From positions 3,038,001 through 3,102,000 of the forward strand of contig OX637295.1 in assembly GCA_951799445.1 (NCBI GenBank): a stretch of 64,000 bases of DNA, read 5' to 3'. Shown in pieces: positions 45,287 through 57,260 of the stretch (positions are counted from its first letter, which is position 1; each line of letters starts with the position of its first letter). Source of the stretch: Pseudisothecium myosuroides. Its lineage: Eukaryota > Streptophyta > Bryopsida > Hypnales > Lembophyllaceae. The notes below the pieces were generated by a model that saw only the letters and a program-made list of their open reading frames with translations, had not been told where the DNA came from and ran no database searches. The position numbers and the translations under genes are program-made.

Positions 45287-45851
45287 CTTCCTCTATCCTA
45301 AAATGATCTTGTTGGCCTTAATTTTTTGTTACAAAATGATCTTCCTGTTGCGCTTTGTGATCTTATAAATTGGTTAAATTTGGCATTAATTGCTATTTGG
45401 GACCAATAAAACAACTTCAAGTAGTAGTTTCTCCTCCATTTGTGCAATTATTAGTCAAAAGACAAATGAAATAATTAATGGGGTTAGTCAACATTGTTTG
45501 TTTTTATTTCTTGCATCTCTTTGAATATTGCCTAATTGAAGGAGATGAAGCTTTGGGAGCTGGAACAAAGGGCCACATATGGGCTTAGGCATATATTAAA
45601 TGCCTAAAAAAATGATGACCTCACACTCAACAATTAATTGACCACTGGTGATCTTTGAAAATGCCCAAAAAATTATACTTTTTAATATTCCAAAATTATA
45701 TTTTGAAAAGGGCTTTGAAACTCAAAGTTTTTGGAATGCTAGAAGTACACCAAACTCTACTTATAGTGCAAAATGGTTTTTCAAAACGTTATTTTTTGTC
45801 TTAATCTAGAATGTTTTGTCCAATAGGAAGATCATTTTGGGACGGAGGTAG
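45287..45851. mobile_element. Stowaway-like (Tc1/mariner) MITE, 565 bp, TA duplication
   Basis: Ends CTTCCTCTATCCTAAAATGA and TCATTTTGGGACGGAGGTAG. The right end, read inward, begins CTACCTCCGTCCCAAAATGA, close to the plant Stowaway end CTCCCTCCGT.CC. TA flanks both sides (45285-45286, 45852-45853). Non-coding. Confidence 0.75.
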
Positions 45852-45886
45852 TACATCCTAAGGGGACCGCTTGGATCATTTGATAA

Positions 45887-46626
45887 GGGTCATTGCAAGA
45901 ATGACCGGTAGTGAAACATTGTCACAAAATGAAAGTGGATGCTTCCTTTTGCTATAACTTTTGCAGCATGACTTGTATGAACTTGAAATTTTTATTGGAG
46001 ATTCTTCTCTTGAGTTTAATCATGTCTCATATTTTTCAGAAATTTTCAAAAATCATTTTATATTTAAAAATCATTTAAACTAATATGTCACGTTTTGAGT
46101 TTTAAGGGTTTTTAGTACTATGGAGTTCCCAAATTTAATGATTTGGAATTGAAATTTCTATGGTCTATTTCCATAGTAAGAAGTCATGTTCCTAACAAGG
46201 AAAATTAAAATTATTATATTTTATGTCCTCTACGTCTATGCAAAGAAGGCTCCCTTGCGCGCGCAATTCTAAATGTTGAAGATAGTTTCAAGATAATTTT
46301 TTTGGTGAAATCTCTTCAAAATAAAGTTTTTCCAAATGGCCAATTTTTAGTTTCTTTGAAAATTGTTTTTTCTATTTGTTACAAATTAAAACGTCAAACT
46401 ATGTATTTTCTTCAAAATTTCAGCTCACACGTTTTTGTGAATAACTTTTTACCTTGATTTTTTTAGGTCTGAAATTTTGGTGATATGCTATTTATAGTGT
46501 TATACTAATTATCCTTATTTTATTTTATTTAAAAAAATTCATATGCAAAAAGCTCGTAGTACTGGGAGTACTAGCCAAAAACAACCAAAGTGAAACAAAA
46601 ACGGAAGGTCATTCTTGCAACGACCC
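45887..46626. mobile_element. GGGTCATTGC-family element, 740 bp
   Basis: Ends GGGTCATTGCAAGAATGACC and GGTCATTCTTGCAACGACCC (one mismatch in 20). TAA on both sides (45884-45886, 46627-46629), where its relatives show a 4-bp duplication. Interior homologous to 44281-45061. Non-coding. Confidence 0.8.
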
Positions 46627-47585
46627 TAACCGCTTACTTTCTATTGTCCAGAACAACTGGCTCCTTTGGCTTCCATCAAGGTCCATGTACCACAACGGTG
46701 TGTGTACAAACATTGTAAACTCTTAGCTATTAACCGATATTTCGTTAAAATGGGGTAATCCAGAAACTTGGCGCTTTCCTAACGAAATTTAATTGCCCAT
46801 TATATTAAACGTATTGACAGTAGCCTGTATGGTGCCAGGATTTGAAATAAATGTTACTAGTTGCCTTGAACCTCTAATTGTCTAGCTACTGATCGACACC
46901 ATCGTTTACTAAAGTTCATTGGAGGACAGATAAGTTGAACGTTTGCCTACGGTTGAATCTAAGGTGGTTACTCAATTCCTCGCAGCTAATCAATTAGAGG
47001 TTGTAATTTGTCCTTTCCACTATGAATGTCCTTTCAATATCAGTTTCACCAAAACTATTGATACACTCAGAACTCAGCAGTAAAGGAAACAACAATTCTG
47101 AATCTGTTCATTCCAAAAATTACAGTCCCGTCCTCGAAACTCGGCACTAGCTAGCTGGTTCCTCAATCGGACTAGTTCCTCGAGATGATTCTCACAGATT
47201 TTAGATGCCACTTATTCATCACAGATTCAGTTAGCCCACAAATCAAAGACAGATATTCGATATCATGCATGACAATCAGCAGCCCAATGCAACGCCGAGA
47301 CAAGCGTTTCAACCAATCGGAGGCCTTAACTTTCAAACGAAAACACTATATTCAATATTTTGAGAGAGTCGGCCCCTCTCAAAATAGCATTACCCATATA
47401 GACGTCCAAAAATTGAATTTTGAGTTTAGCAAATTTAGGATGATAAACACTAAGCTCATTAGTTGTAAAGTAAAATTTCCATTAAAATGAGAGTTACTGT
47501 ACTCAGAAAGTCTTTAAATATATACAATTCAGTATAATAATCGTTTTTAAATTTATATAAGTGAAGATCATGCCATCCATTGAAT

Positions 47586-47699
47586 ACCAAGTCATGAGGT
47601 CTACAGTTGGTTGTACGGGAATGCTTATCTCATTCAAGCGGTCCGAGTTCGATTCCCGTTGAGTTTGGACGAGCACCTATGAAATATACATGACTTGGT
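47586..47699 (+). other. tRNA-like sequence bounded by an 11-bp inverted repeat, copy B
   Basis: Same as 8072-8185 in copy A, with the B-box-like AGTTCGATTCC retained. No acceptor stem, so not a working tRNA. Confidence 0.4.
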
Positions 47700-48232
47700 G
47701 CTGCTAAGTAAATTTTGTAGGCAGAAAAGTTGTAACAACATAGAAGCCCCTATCCCAAAATGTGACAAGTGCTTAACACGTTAACAAAATAAAAAGTGGT
47801 AATACCTACTACCATTTTTTTCAATTCTTTCAGATATTGAAATGCATTTTCTATAGTCAATTTAGAAGGAAACTAAAGTCAATCATAGAAACATGTAAAG
47901 GTAGAATGCAATAATAAAATATATTGATATATAAATGCAATTGCTTCACAAAAGCAATTAATACACTGTCTTGAAACCGTGATTCCAATGGAAATCCATA
48001 AGGTTAAATCAAAACATACAAACTTATACTATTTATTGTATACCACGCAACATAGAATTTCTATTGCTTATGGAAAGCAAATCTATAGTATAAAAACACT
48101 TAACACGCAAATATATTACGTCTCTTGTATGACGCACAATACAAAATTCTATAAGAAAACCAGAAGCATTACCTACACAATATAAAAGCAAAGTATTACT
48201 ATAGAATGAACTGAGTAGAGTAATATTTATGC

Positions 48233-51073
48233 TCAAGTGGAATTCAAGGCAGCTAAACTGTCGTGAATCACTTCAATTTGAGCGGCCGGGATCTTCAGCT
48301 TACACTGAGTCGTGTCCTTCTTGATCTGTGACTTCCATGCAGTCATCAAGGAATCTGTATGCTCCCAAATAGGACGGAGAGCTTCGTCAACCTTCCAGCG
48401 TAATCCTCCTGTAGAATCCCAACTAGTGTAGAATTCTTGAATGTTTTGGTTTCTTGATGTAGGCTTGAAATACTGAATGAGCACAGAATTGGGTTCTTCG
48501 GGGTTGCAATTTGGATCAGACAACGCTCTTGCAATCCAAACAGGCCTTGCATCGCCATCCGCGGGACGAATAGCAAGAAAGTATCCTGCATAGACATCAC
48601 GCATTACCCGAAAGGATTGTTGTGGGCGATCGCGTAATTGCCCAACATAGATGTCATCCTCTGCAAACTCTTCCCGAATCTCACCATTATCTTCAAACTG
48701 ATCTTCGATCGTTGGTGCAACACGAGTGGATGGCCAAAAGCCATCTTTCAAAGAAGATGGAGGTTCAATAGGTTCATGCAACATTGCTTTCACTGCTTGC
48801 CAGTAGTATATTAAATGCTCATACCGTCTTCTGTACTCCCCAGTTTGGTCTTCATTGGACAATTTCTCCCAATAATTGATGAATCCTGTTAAACCTTTGA
48901 ATATGTCATCAACACCTCTCATCGGGCGTGAAAAAACGGGGACCGGCTCTCCACGCGGCCACAAACTCCGACCTTCAGAGTCTTCTTGCCATAATTTAAT
49001 GCCTCCACCTTCTTTAGGAAGCCAGTCTACATCTGTGCACAGAAGCTTGTACTTCATGACTGGGCAGTCATTTGACTCCAGGTAGAATTTGAATTGTTGA
49101 GCCTTGGTGTGCCCAACAAGAGACTCGTCTCCCTCCATGATGAATCCCTGAATGAAAGCCTTAAAATCAGGCACTTCTTCTACAAGATGGGGAATTGTAG
49201 GAACCGATTCTACGTCCATGAAGGACTTCATAAGTGAAGGAATGGTGGGAAAGTTTTCTTTCTTCAGCAACATGCTCCACCTCCCAAACAGTGCATCGAT
49301 ATCATCGTGAGTATGTCCCACGAGCATGAAATTCACATACACTTCCCGGAAATTTTTTTTGGCAACAAGAAGGGACCAGAAGCAAAACACAAATCTATTC
49401 TTATTATCACCAGTAGCATTGTCCATCTGAACATTCAAAATCGGAGGGAGTGATAGCCCTAAAATTGGGATCTCTGGAGCTGGTCGAAGAGATGTTTTGC
49501 AAATGTGATCTCCTTGTAGAACTGCATCAAAAAGAGGAGCTGATCTGGAGCCAACAAACAACTCCCTGGAGGAATACTTTGGAGGCAATTCCAAATCTCG
49601 CAACAACTTAGCAAAGGAGCCGATTGTGTAGTTGGAATCATGAGAAAAGATGTCCAGGCCATAATGGGCATAACGGACATCACCATGACCGTGGGCTATC
49701 ATACCGGTTACAGATACAGGCAACTTGATTAGACCATCAATAGCCTTATGTTTGTGGGAGAAAACGGGGGAAGCGGTCTTGGCATGATCCATTTTATCAT
49801 GCATGATCGTCAAGCACTCATGTGGGTAGGAACTTGACCTGTAACGATTTGCATAATACAATTCCCTGTGCGCCCTAGCAACAACCAAATGCAAATCTAA
49901 CTTCTTGGCCCATGTTAAAGCTGATTGAGACCCAGCAGGTGCACTTCTCCTAAGTGAATGGTATCTATCACATGTGGAACAACGTGCAAAATTGTCTCCA
50001 GGTTTCTTAGCGTCAAACTCTGAAAAGTTAACCTTCCTGATCTTGCTCAAATTGGATGTAGATACTTCTTTCAATCCAAAGACCGTGTTCACAGAGTTAA
50101 TTTCAGGAATAGCTTCCTTCCATTTCCACGTAGCTGGAAGAATCATGGAGACTACCTTCTCGCCCGACTTCAGCGTCCGAGTACGGTGAGGCATGTGATC
50201 AGCGTTCTTCTCTAGAATGCACTTCAAAGTGGCAGTGGCTTGCTCAGTGTGCTTCCGAGGCTTCCGCAAACCAGTATTTCCATGGGGCTGGGCATTGAAA
50301 CCCTGGTCTGCATATCCTTGGAAACGATGAAAAGTTGCTTCCGATACTCCAGCAATATGCCTCCAAGCAGACACACAAACATCTATACCCTCCACGGTGA
50401 CCATCCTCTTTCCTTGCGTATCACGATGAACTTGTCTATGAACATCAAGCTTCATGTGGTATCGAAACTTATACGATGTGTCTCGATACATACGCTCTCG
50501 AAAAGCTCTAATTTTGTCTCTGGAAAACGGTTGAATGCAGTTGTTGACACAGCAAGTGTTGCTTGAAACACTATTTATGGAGTCTTGAGTGAGAAGAGCT
50601 TTGGCCTTCACACAAGTTTCTCTTGGCGGGTTCCTCACTGTACTCGTATACCGTGTGCTCCGTGTTGACAGAGGAGCCAAAAGAGCTGCCTGACGACAAT
50701 TGTAATTGTAACGGAGCTCGTGATTCCGAAGACTTGCACCATTATAGAACACGTTCTCAATCGGCCACGCACGGACAGAAAACCTCCATTCATCTGGAAC
50801 ATGATTGGTATCTATCGTCTTTGAGATTTGGACGGCAACATAAGAGTCGCCAAGTGCACCTGTAGCGCCAACTACAAGCTCGGAGCTTACACTGTGACAG
50901 ATCCCTTCTGCTACTGCAAGACCACCCTCATTGAGAAGTGTTACTAACTTTGTGCTCCAAAGACTTCGTGGAATACCTTCGCATTCGGGAATATCCAATG
51001 CCTCCTCTGGATGAACTTCGACATTGTCATCTGAATAGTTATCCTCCGCTTCGTTCACTCTTGCTAGGTTCAT
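48233..51073 (-). CDS. DUF7869-type, RNase-H/DDE-like protein (probable transposase), intact copy B
   Basis: 946 codons, one uninterrupted frame from ATG. Order: an N-terminal region; a Cys pair (CCVNNCIQPF, about residue 175); a block with VEGIDVCVSAWRHIAGVSEAT (about 225-245), the 'G..vC..aF..i.gis' block usual upstream of DUF7869; a CSTCDRYH metal-binding-like motif (about 360); then the core. Core acidic motifs: HDKMDHAKT (about 425), QMDNATGDNKNRFVF (about 548) and VGHTHDDIDALF (about 585-595). Their spacing and hydrophobic surroundings suit an RNase-H fold with DDE/D-type chemistry. That these are catalytic is inference. The family is repetitive in several eukaryotes and usually hypothetical. 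The C-terminal 250 residues are less familiar, with a possible SH3/BAH-like segment (YAGYFLAIRPADGDARPVWIA). It lies downstream of palindrome array 1, as in copy A. Confidence 0.8.
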   Translation of the reverse strand: MNLARVNEAEDNYSDDNVEVHPEEALDIPECEGIPRSLWSTKLVTLLNEGGLAVAEGICHSVSSELVVGATGALGDSYVAVQISKTIDTNHVPDEWRFSVRAWPIENVFYNGASLRNHELRYNYNCRQAALLAPLSTRSTRYTSTVRNPPRETCVKAKALLTQDSINSVSSNTCCVNNCIQPFSRDKIRAFRERMYRDTSYKFRYHMKLDVHRQVHRDTQGKRMVTVEGIDVCVSAWRHIAGVSEATFHRFQGYADQGFNAQPHGNTGLRKPRKHTEQATATLKCILEKNADHMPHRTRTLKSGEKVVSMILPATWKWKEAIPEINSVNTVFGLKEVSTSNLSKIRKVNFSEFDAKKPGDNFARCSTCDRYHSLRRSAPAGSQSALTWAKKLDLHLVVARAHRELYYANRYRSSSYPHECLTIMHDKMDHAKTASPVFSHKHKAIDGLIKLPVSVTGMIAHGHGDVRYAHYGLDIFSHDSNYTIGSFAKLLRDLELPPKYSSRELFVGSRSAPLFDAVLQGDHICKTSLRPAPEIPILGLSLPPILNVQMDNATGDNKNRFVFCFWSLLVAKKNFREVYVNFMLVGHTHDDIDALFGRWSMLLKKENFPTIPSLMKSFMDVESVPTIPHLVEEVPDFKAFIQGFIMEGDESLVGHTKAQQFKFYLESNDCPVMKYKLLCTDVDWLPKEGGGIKLWQEDSEGRSLWPRGEPVPVFSRPMRGVDDIFKGLTGFINYWEKLSNEDQTGEYRRRYEHLIYYWQAVKAMLHEPIEPPSSLKDGFWPSTRVAPTIEDQFEDNGEIREEFAEDDIYVGQLRDRPQQSFRVMRDVYAGYFLAIRPADGDARPVWIARALSDPNCNPEEPNSVLIQYFKPTSRNQNIQEFYTSWDSTGGLRWKVDEALRPIWEHTDSLMTAWKSQIKKDTTQCKLKIPAAQIEVIHDSLAALNST

Positions 51074-51310
51074 GATCTGTTCACCAAATCAAAGATGATC
51101 TCAATCGCCAACTTGACAAAGAAAATATGGGCGTTGTACTGGGACGGAGTTTTCTATTTTGAACAAGCGAAACATATACTTCATAAGTCATAAGAAAGGC
51201 TAGTACTTAGTCACTATAACTCATTTACAATTATGGTGAGCAAAGGTGATATAGCTACTTCCTGAAAGTACTATATTACTTGCAGTCTAGCTAAATGAAA
51301 TAATTTCATC
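51074..51310. promoter_or_regulatory. Upstream region of the DUF7869-type gene, copy B
   Basis: Short interval between the ATG and array 1, nearly identical to copy A. No clear TATA box. Confidence 0.3.
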
Positions 51311-53015
51311 AAGTCGTATTCACTTCAAGTGGAGTTGGTTCAAAATAAAATGCAAGTCGTATTCACCTCGAATGAAGGTGAATCAAGAACCTCCAAAAAT
51401 AAGTTTCAACTCAGAAGAAGGAAAAATAGCCTTCATGATGGTGTGGTATTCAATTAACATTTACTTTCATTGGAGGTGAATTACAAACCTTATACAAGAT
51501 GAATTTTTTTCATGTATAAGTAAACTGATTAAAATCTATAATTGATATTTACCTCGAGTGGAGGTGAATTCATGAATTGACCTACTCTTATAGAACCCTA
51601 ATTCATATTCACCTCGAGTGGAGGTGAAATGATGAATTGACCTACTCTTATAGACCCCTAATTCATATTCAACTCGAGTGGAGGTGAAATGATGAATTGA
51701 CAATCTTTTATACCCATAATCAATATTCACCTCGAGTGGAGGTGAATTGATGAATTGACCTATTTTCAAATACCCATAATCGATATTCACCTCAACTGAA
51801 GGTGAATTGATGAATTGACCTGTTTTCAAATACCTATAATCGATATCCACCTCGAGTGGAGGTGAATTGATGAGTTGACTTGTTTTCAAGTTCCAATAAT
51901 CAATATTCACCTCGACTGGAGGTGAACTGATGAATTGACCTGTTTTTAGATACCCATAATTGACATTCACCTCGAGTAGAGGTGAATTGATGAATTGACC
52001 TCTTCTTATATACACATAATCAATATTCACCTCGACTGGAGGTGAATTGATGAATTGATCTATCGATTATAAATCTAAAATCGATATTCACCTCGAGTGG
52101 AGGTGAATTGATGAATTGATCTATCGATTGTAAATCTAAAATCGATATTCACCTCGAGTGGAGGTGAACTAATGAATTGACCTGTTTTTAGATATCCATA
52201 ATTGACATTCCCCTCGAGTAGAGGTGAATTGATGAATTGATCTATCGATTATAAATCTAAAATCGATATTCACCTCAAGTGGAGGTGAATTGATGAATTG
52301 ATCTATCGATTGTAAATCTAAAATCGATATTCACCTCGAGTGGAGGTGAACTGATGAATTGACCTGTTTTTAGATACCCATAATTGACATTCACCTCGAG
52401 TAGAGGTGAATTGATGAATTGACCTCTTCTTATATACACATAATCAATATTCACCTCAACTGGAGGTGAATTGATGAAATGATCTATTGATTATAAATCT
52501 AAAATCGATATTCACCTCGAGTGGAGGTGAACTGATGAATTGACCTGTTTATAGATATCCATAATTGACATTCACCTCGAGTAGAGGTGAATTGATGAAT
52601 TGACCTCTTCTTATATACACTTAATCAATATTCACCTCGACTGGAGGTGAATTGATGAAATGATCTATCGATTATAAATCTAAAATCGATATTCACCTCG
52701 AGTGGAGGTGAATTGATGAATTGACCTGTTTTTAGATACCCATAATTGACATTCACCTCGAGTAGAGGTGAATTGATGAATTGACCTCTTCTTATATACA
52801 CATAACCAATATTCACCTCGACTGGAGGTGAATTGATGAATTGATTATAAATCTATAATCGATATTCACCTCGACTGAAGGTGAATTGATGAATTGACTT
52901 GTTCTTAGATATCTATAACTGATATTCACCTCGATTAGAGGTGAATTGATGAATTGACCTCTTCTTATATTCACATAATCAATATTCACCTCCAGTCGAG
53001 GTGAATTGATGAATT
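51311..53015. repeat. Palindrome array 1, copy B: about 25 units
   Basis: Same palindrome and spacers as 11801-13510, but in a different unit order. For example, extra GATCTATCGATTATAAATCT units occur at 52080-52330, and one unit is short near 52840. The total number is about the same as in copy A. This shows unit turnover since the duplication, with the palindrome retained. Confidence 0.9.
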
Positions 53016-56000
53016 GACCTATTCTTAGATAACCAATTTGTGATTAAATAATTCCACTCTATCTCATTTATGGACTTTGAAAACCTCTTCTCATCTTGTT
53101 TTCCAATCAGAATATAAAGTAGTACATTCAGGTCGACTATGAATTCATATTGTTCGTAGCAAATTCCATTCAAATGAAGAATTACAACTACACCACTTGC
53201 AATGTACACCCTTCACTATGGGAGGTGCTACAACCTGCTGTCACTTACTAACAAGATCCAATACAAACAACTACACTAATAACAGGAATCATAATGGGGT
53301 GCAATTTTCCTTGCAATTATCAGTCAATAAAACATTTGAAACCATCAATTCCAATGTAGACGCATGCCTCCTTGAACTCCTCGGCGTAATCTTCAGAGTT
53401 AATAATAGAGCAATGTACACACAAGTTCGAAAAAATCGGTCAATCTCTTAAAATCTCCCTTTATACAAAATCATTTGAACAAGTACAAGTGACAACAATT
53501 GAGACCAAACTGTTGCAGGAAATACAATCGAACACAAAATTGTCCATTACGATTGCACAATTTCCGCTATTCAAGCTACATCTGCGGTCAATTGCCTCAC
53601 ACATTCTGGACTGCAATTCAATAATCCGAAAGACGAATGGTCTTCAATTGAACAACTCAGTGCATGCAATACAATTCTATTTTCGATCCTACTTTTTAAG
53701 ATTTAGGGTTTTCTAATTCACTAAACTTTGTCATCACTACAACAACGATCAGCACAGTGAAATTCACCTTCTACATACTAAATTATAAGTTGAAGGACTT
53801 CAATTCAGAAATGTTGTCTCCACAAAACATTCTCAAAGGGATGTGAGCAGAATCTGTACCTTTACTATTACCTCTTCTATCTCAGATGGCACTACTATAC
53901 TACAATAACGATGCGAACGCCTAAATCCTAAAGCCGCATCAGTTGAGAATCACCGAAGAAAAAAAAATCAGAACTAGAAATCCAAGAATTGGACATAGCT
54001 TTTCTACACTTGCACTGAATTGAAGATAACTAGCAGCGTTACATCTCGATTACGAACCAAAATCACAACCATTGACAGGTTGAATGATGTGACGATGTTT
54101 CCATGGAGTCCACACAAGCAAGAGAAAAGACAGAGCATATTGCACAATACAAAGAGTATCAAATTCAAATCAAAGGGATACGTCATACCTCAATAGAAAT
54201 TGCCTGACTCCTTCGACCGCAACCTCAACACGATATGAAGCTCGTAGCAAGCGCCGCAGCACAACTTGAACAAGCACCGGACTCGACCACTTGCCCACCA
54301 GTACTCAAAAGTTTAATCACAAACACTTGAAATAGCACCGGACTCGACCACTTGCCCACCGGTACTCAAAAGTTTAATCGCAAACACTCATAAGAACAAT
54401 ATTCGCACATCTCAGGCGCAAGAGCAAAGAGACCTCACAGGAGCAGACAAACAAACTTCGTCCAAAAATTTGGAATGGCCGCAACAATAATCACTGAGGC
54501 GGGAAATTTTGGGAGGGAAGTGCGTTTCCAAAGTTGAAATGGTTCTCCTCAAATCTAGTGCACTTACAACGGAAGAATGACAGATCCTTCTCCACCTGCA
54601 AAATCAAATTCCATTTACTACTTCAAAGGCATTTATGTTGCCGTCACTTTATTCCACCGTCTCTAAACTTGCAGGTAGGCGACAGAAATGGGAAAAGTTC
54701 ACATTCACCTACTTGAGTTTATGAGAGGCTCAGTCCTTGTCAGGGAATTTTAGGAATACAAGGTTCAGGAGTCAGGATCCACGTGCACATATTTTAAGTA
54801 GGATAATTTGCACATTACGCACCTGACATGGCTAAGGCCTACCCTTTACATAGCTCATCCCATTCAACCTCATTCCATTTGGCTATTTAAAACACATCCA
54901 ATGAAATTGGATCTAGTGTTCAAATCAAGGTTCCAAAAACCTTACATTAGGTATTACATTTGGAGCAAATTATCAATGGAAATTGATGAAATTATCTTCA
55001 TAATTATGGATTTTTTTGCCGTATAATCTTCTTCCTAAAGTGGACGACAATTCGAATTGCCAGCAAACTTTGGAGCAATAACGCTCTATCCATACCATAA
55101 GAGAGGCTACTGGGTTTAGGGTTTAGGGTATAGGGTTTGAATGTGGCAACAACACAAGGCAGAGTAGTATCTATTAAAACTAAAGAAGGGCACCTAGAGT
55201 GATTTTATAGGAATTACTCTACAAAAGAAGCAACTACTTCTTCAATACTTATGTGATACTTGGATCACACTTAAGTGATATTTATTGACTGAAATAAATA
55301 TCAGAAGTAAATGATACATACTTAGATGAAATTCAATATTAGTTTTAAAAAATAATAGTGATTTGATCATTTTGAATTAAGTAAATTAAATTTTTTTTCA
55401 GCGGTTTAGGGTTATATAACTAGCCAAAAATCATGCATAAAAAAATATTAAATATTGTAAATGAAAATTTAGCACACACACAAAAAATTCATCAAATTTT
55501 ACAATGAATGCTCTTTATTTTACCCTTTCTGATGTTAGAATATGACTTTGTACTATATAAGTCTCAAACCATATAGAAATGACATGTTTGTATTTTGAAG
55601 GAGAGTCATTCAATTTCTTTAGAATTGAGAGCACAAAGTTAGGGGTACTAATTTTTACTTCTCAATACATCAAAGTAACTAATTCTTTATTTATATCTAT
55701 GCCTTTCCAAGGTAATGAGACTAAAGTAAAGATGAAAGGTAGCACATCTTTGGTTAATATTTAATTATTTCCAAAAATTTTGATTAGATAAAATCTAAAA
55801 GTAAAAATATGACTCAAGGTGGATTTTTTTTATGCATTGGAATTTACAAAACAATGTAATTTTCTAGGGATTATTTTGTGTTCAATCTATCCCATATGTA
55901 CATTATTAATCATGATTCTAATTTTTTAATAGGATATTTTTAGCATTAAAGTATAACATTAATTTAATTGGTCATAAGAGAAAAGAAATAAAGACTACAA

Positions 56001-56984
56001 ATTTGTAGTATTAAATTTTTTTTCAAGGTTGAGAAGTCTATAAATTCAAACTAAGTAATTGAATTATTTATAACAATAAAAAATTCATTCATATTTTTTA
56101 TAATTTCTTATGTTGAAAGAATATATTAGGTTACTAGAGTTCAACTAGTATAATGTGCTGTAAAAATTATCTTTAACCGCTTTCATATTAAATGCAATCT
56201 CCAAGAATTCTTTAATCCTTCTAGGGGGGGTCACACAATTGCCTTGTTGTAGATTGCTTCTCTTAGTATTTGAAGATTCACTATTTGTGCATAAATATAC
56301 AAAGAAATTAAAATAGAATCAAAGATACTTTTGTATCCCACATGGGGGGGTTATACAGAAAAACTTAGCAAACTATGTGCAGCATGATATAGGGAGGTAT
56401 TAATTCACAACATCTAAAATTTAGAAATAACTTAGAGATAATACATGGTATACTAAATCATATGCACTCAATTATAAATAAGATATATAGGTAAGTAATA
56501 CCACGTATTCAAAAAATTGCATCCAATGTAGGATACAAGCTATAGATGCTAGAAATTTTTTGTTACTATGTTCAATTTATGGAACTGCAGATCCATTTAG
56601 GGGATGAAGACATATTGGTACTAGTCAAATTTGGATGGACGATTTTGCCCACTACTATCCGTTGCCTCCGACGTACCAACTGTAGGGTGGTCAGGATTTT
56701 GGGTGCAACTGAACTGGTTTGGGGATTCCTGTGCATATTGTAGTATTTGCATACTATAGTGCATATTGTATTGCATACTGTATTATTCACATATTATAGT
56801 ACATGATTTGTGTCTGTGGCTTTTACTTTTTTAAACATGCTTACCTTATCAATTTAAATTTGTGAACTTTCAGTGCGAATTTCAAGGTTCCTCATTTGAT
56901 GTTGTTTCAACTGGCTGGTTACTTCTTTAGGAAGTGCGAGCTAAGTAGTGAATGGAAAACAACAGGAATTTTGTTGCAACCAGT
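53016..56984. other. Non-coding stretch, copy B (equivalent of 13511-17479)
   Basis: Same content as copy A, with a telomere-like tract at about 55113-55139 (about three units against six). No credible gene. Confidence 0.5.
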
Positions 56985-57260
56985 TTGAAGTAGTTTATGG
57001 TTATTCTTCCTTTCCATTTTTTTGGGGTCTTAACGTAGTCTACAATTACTTTTTCTTCTTCTTATTTTGGACTCAAGGTAGTTTACATTTTCTTTTCCAT
57101 CCCATTTTTTTTGGGCTAAAGGTAGTTTATGGTTTTTGTCCTTCCCATTTTGGGGGGCTAAAGGTAGTTTTTGATTTTTGTCCCTTCCCATTTTTTTGGT
57201 GATTAAGGTAGTTTACAATTTTTTTCCCTTCCCATTTTTTTGGACTGATGGTAGATACAT
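56985..57260. repeat. Imperfect tandem repeat of 42-60 bp, copy B
   Basis: Same repeat as 17480-17840 with one fewer unit. Confidence 0.7.
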
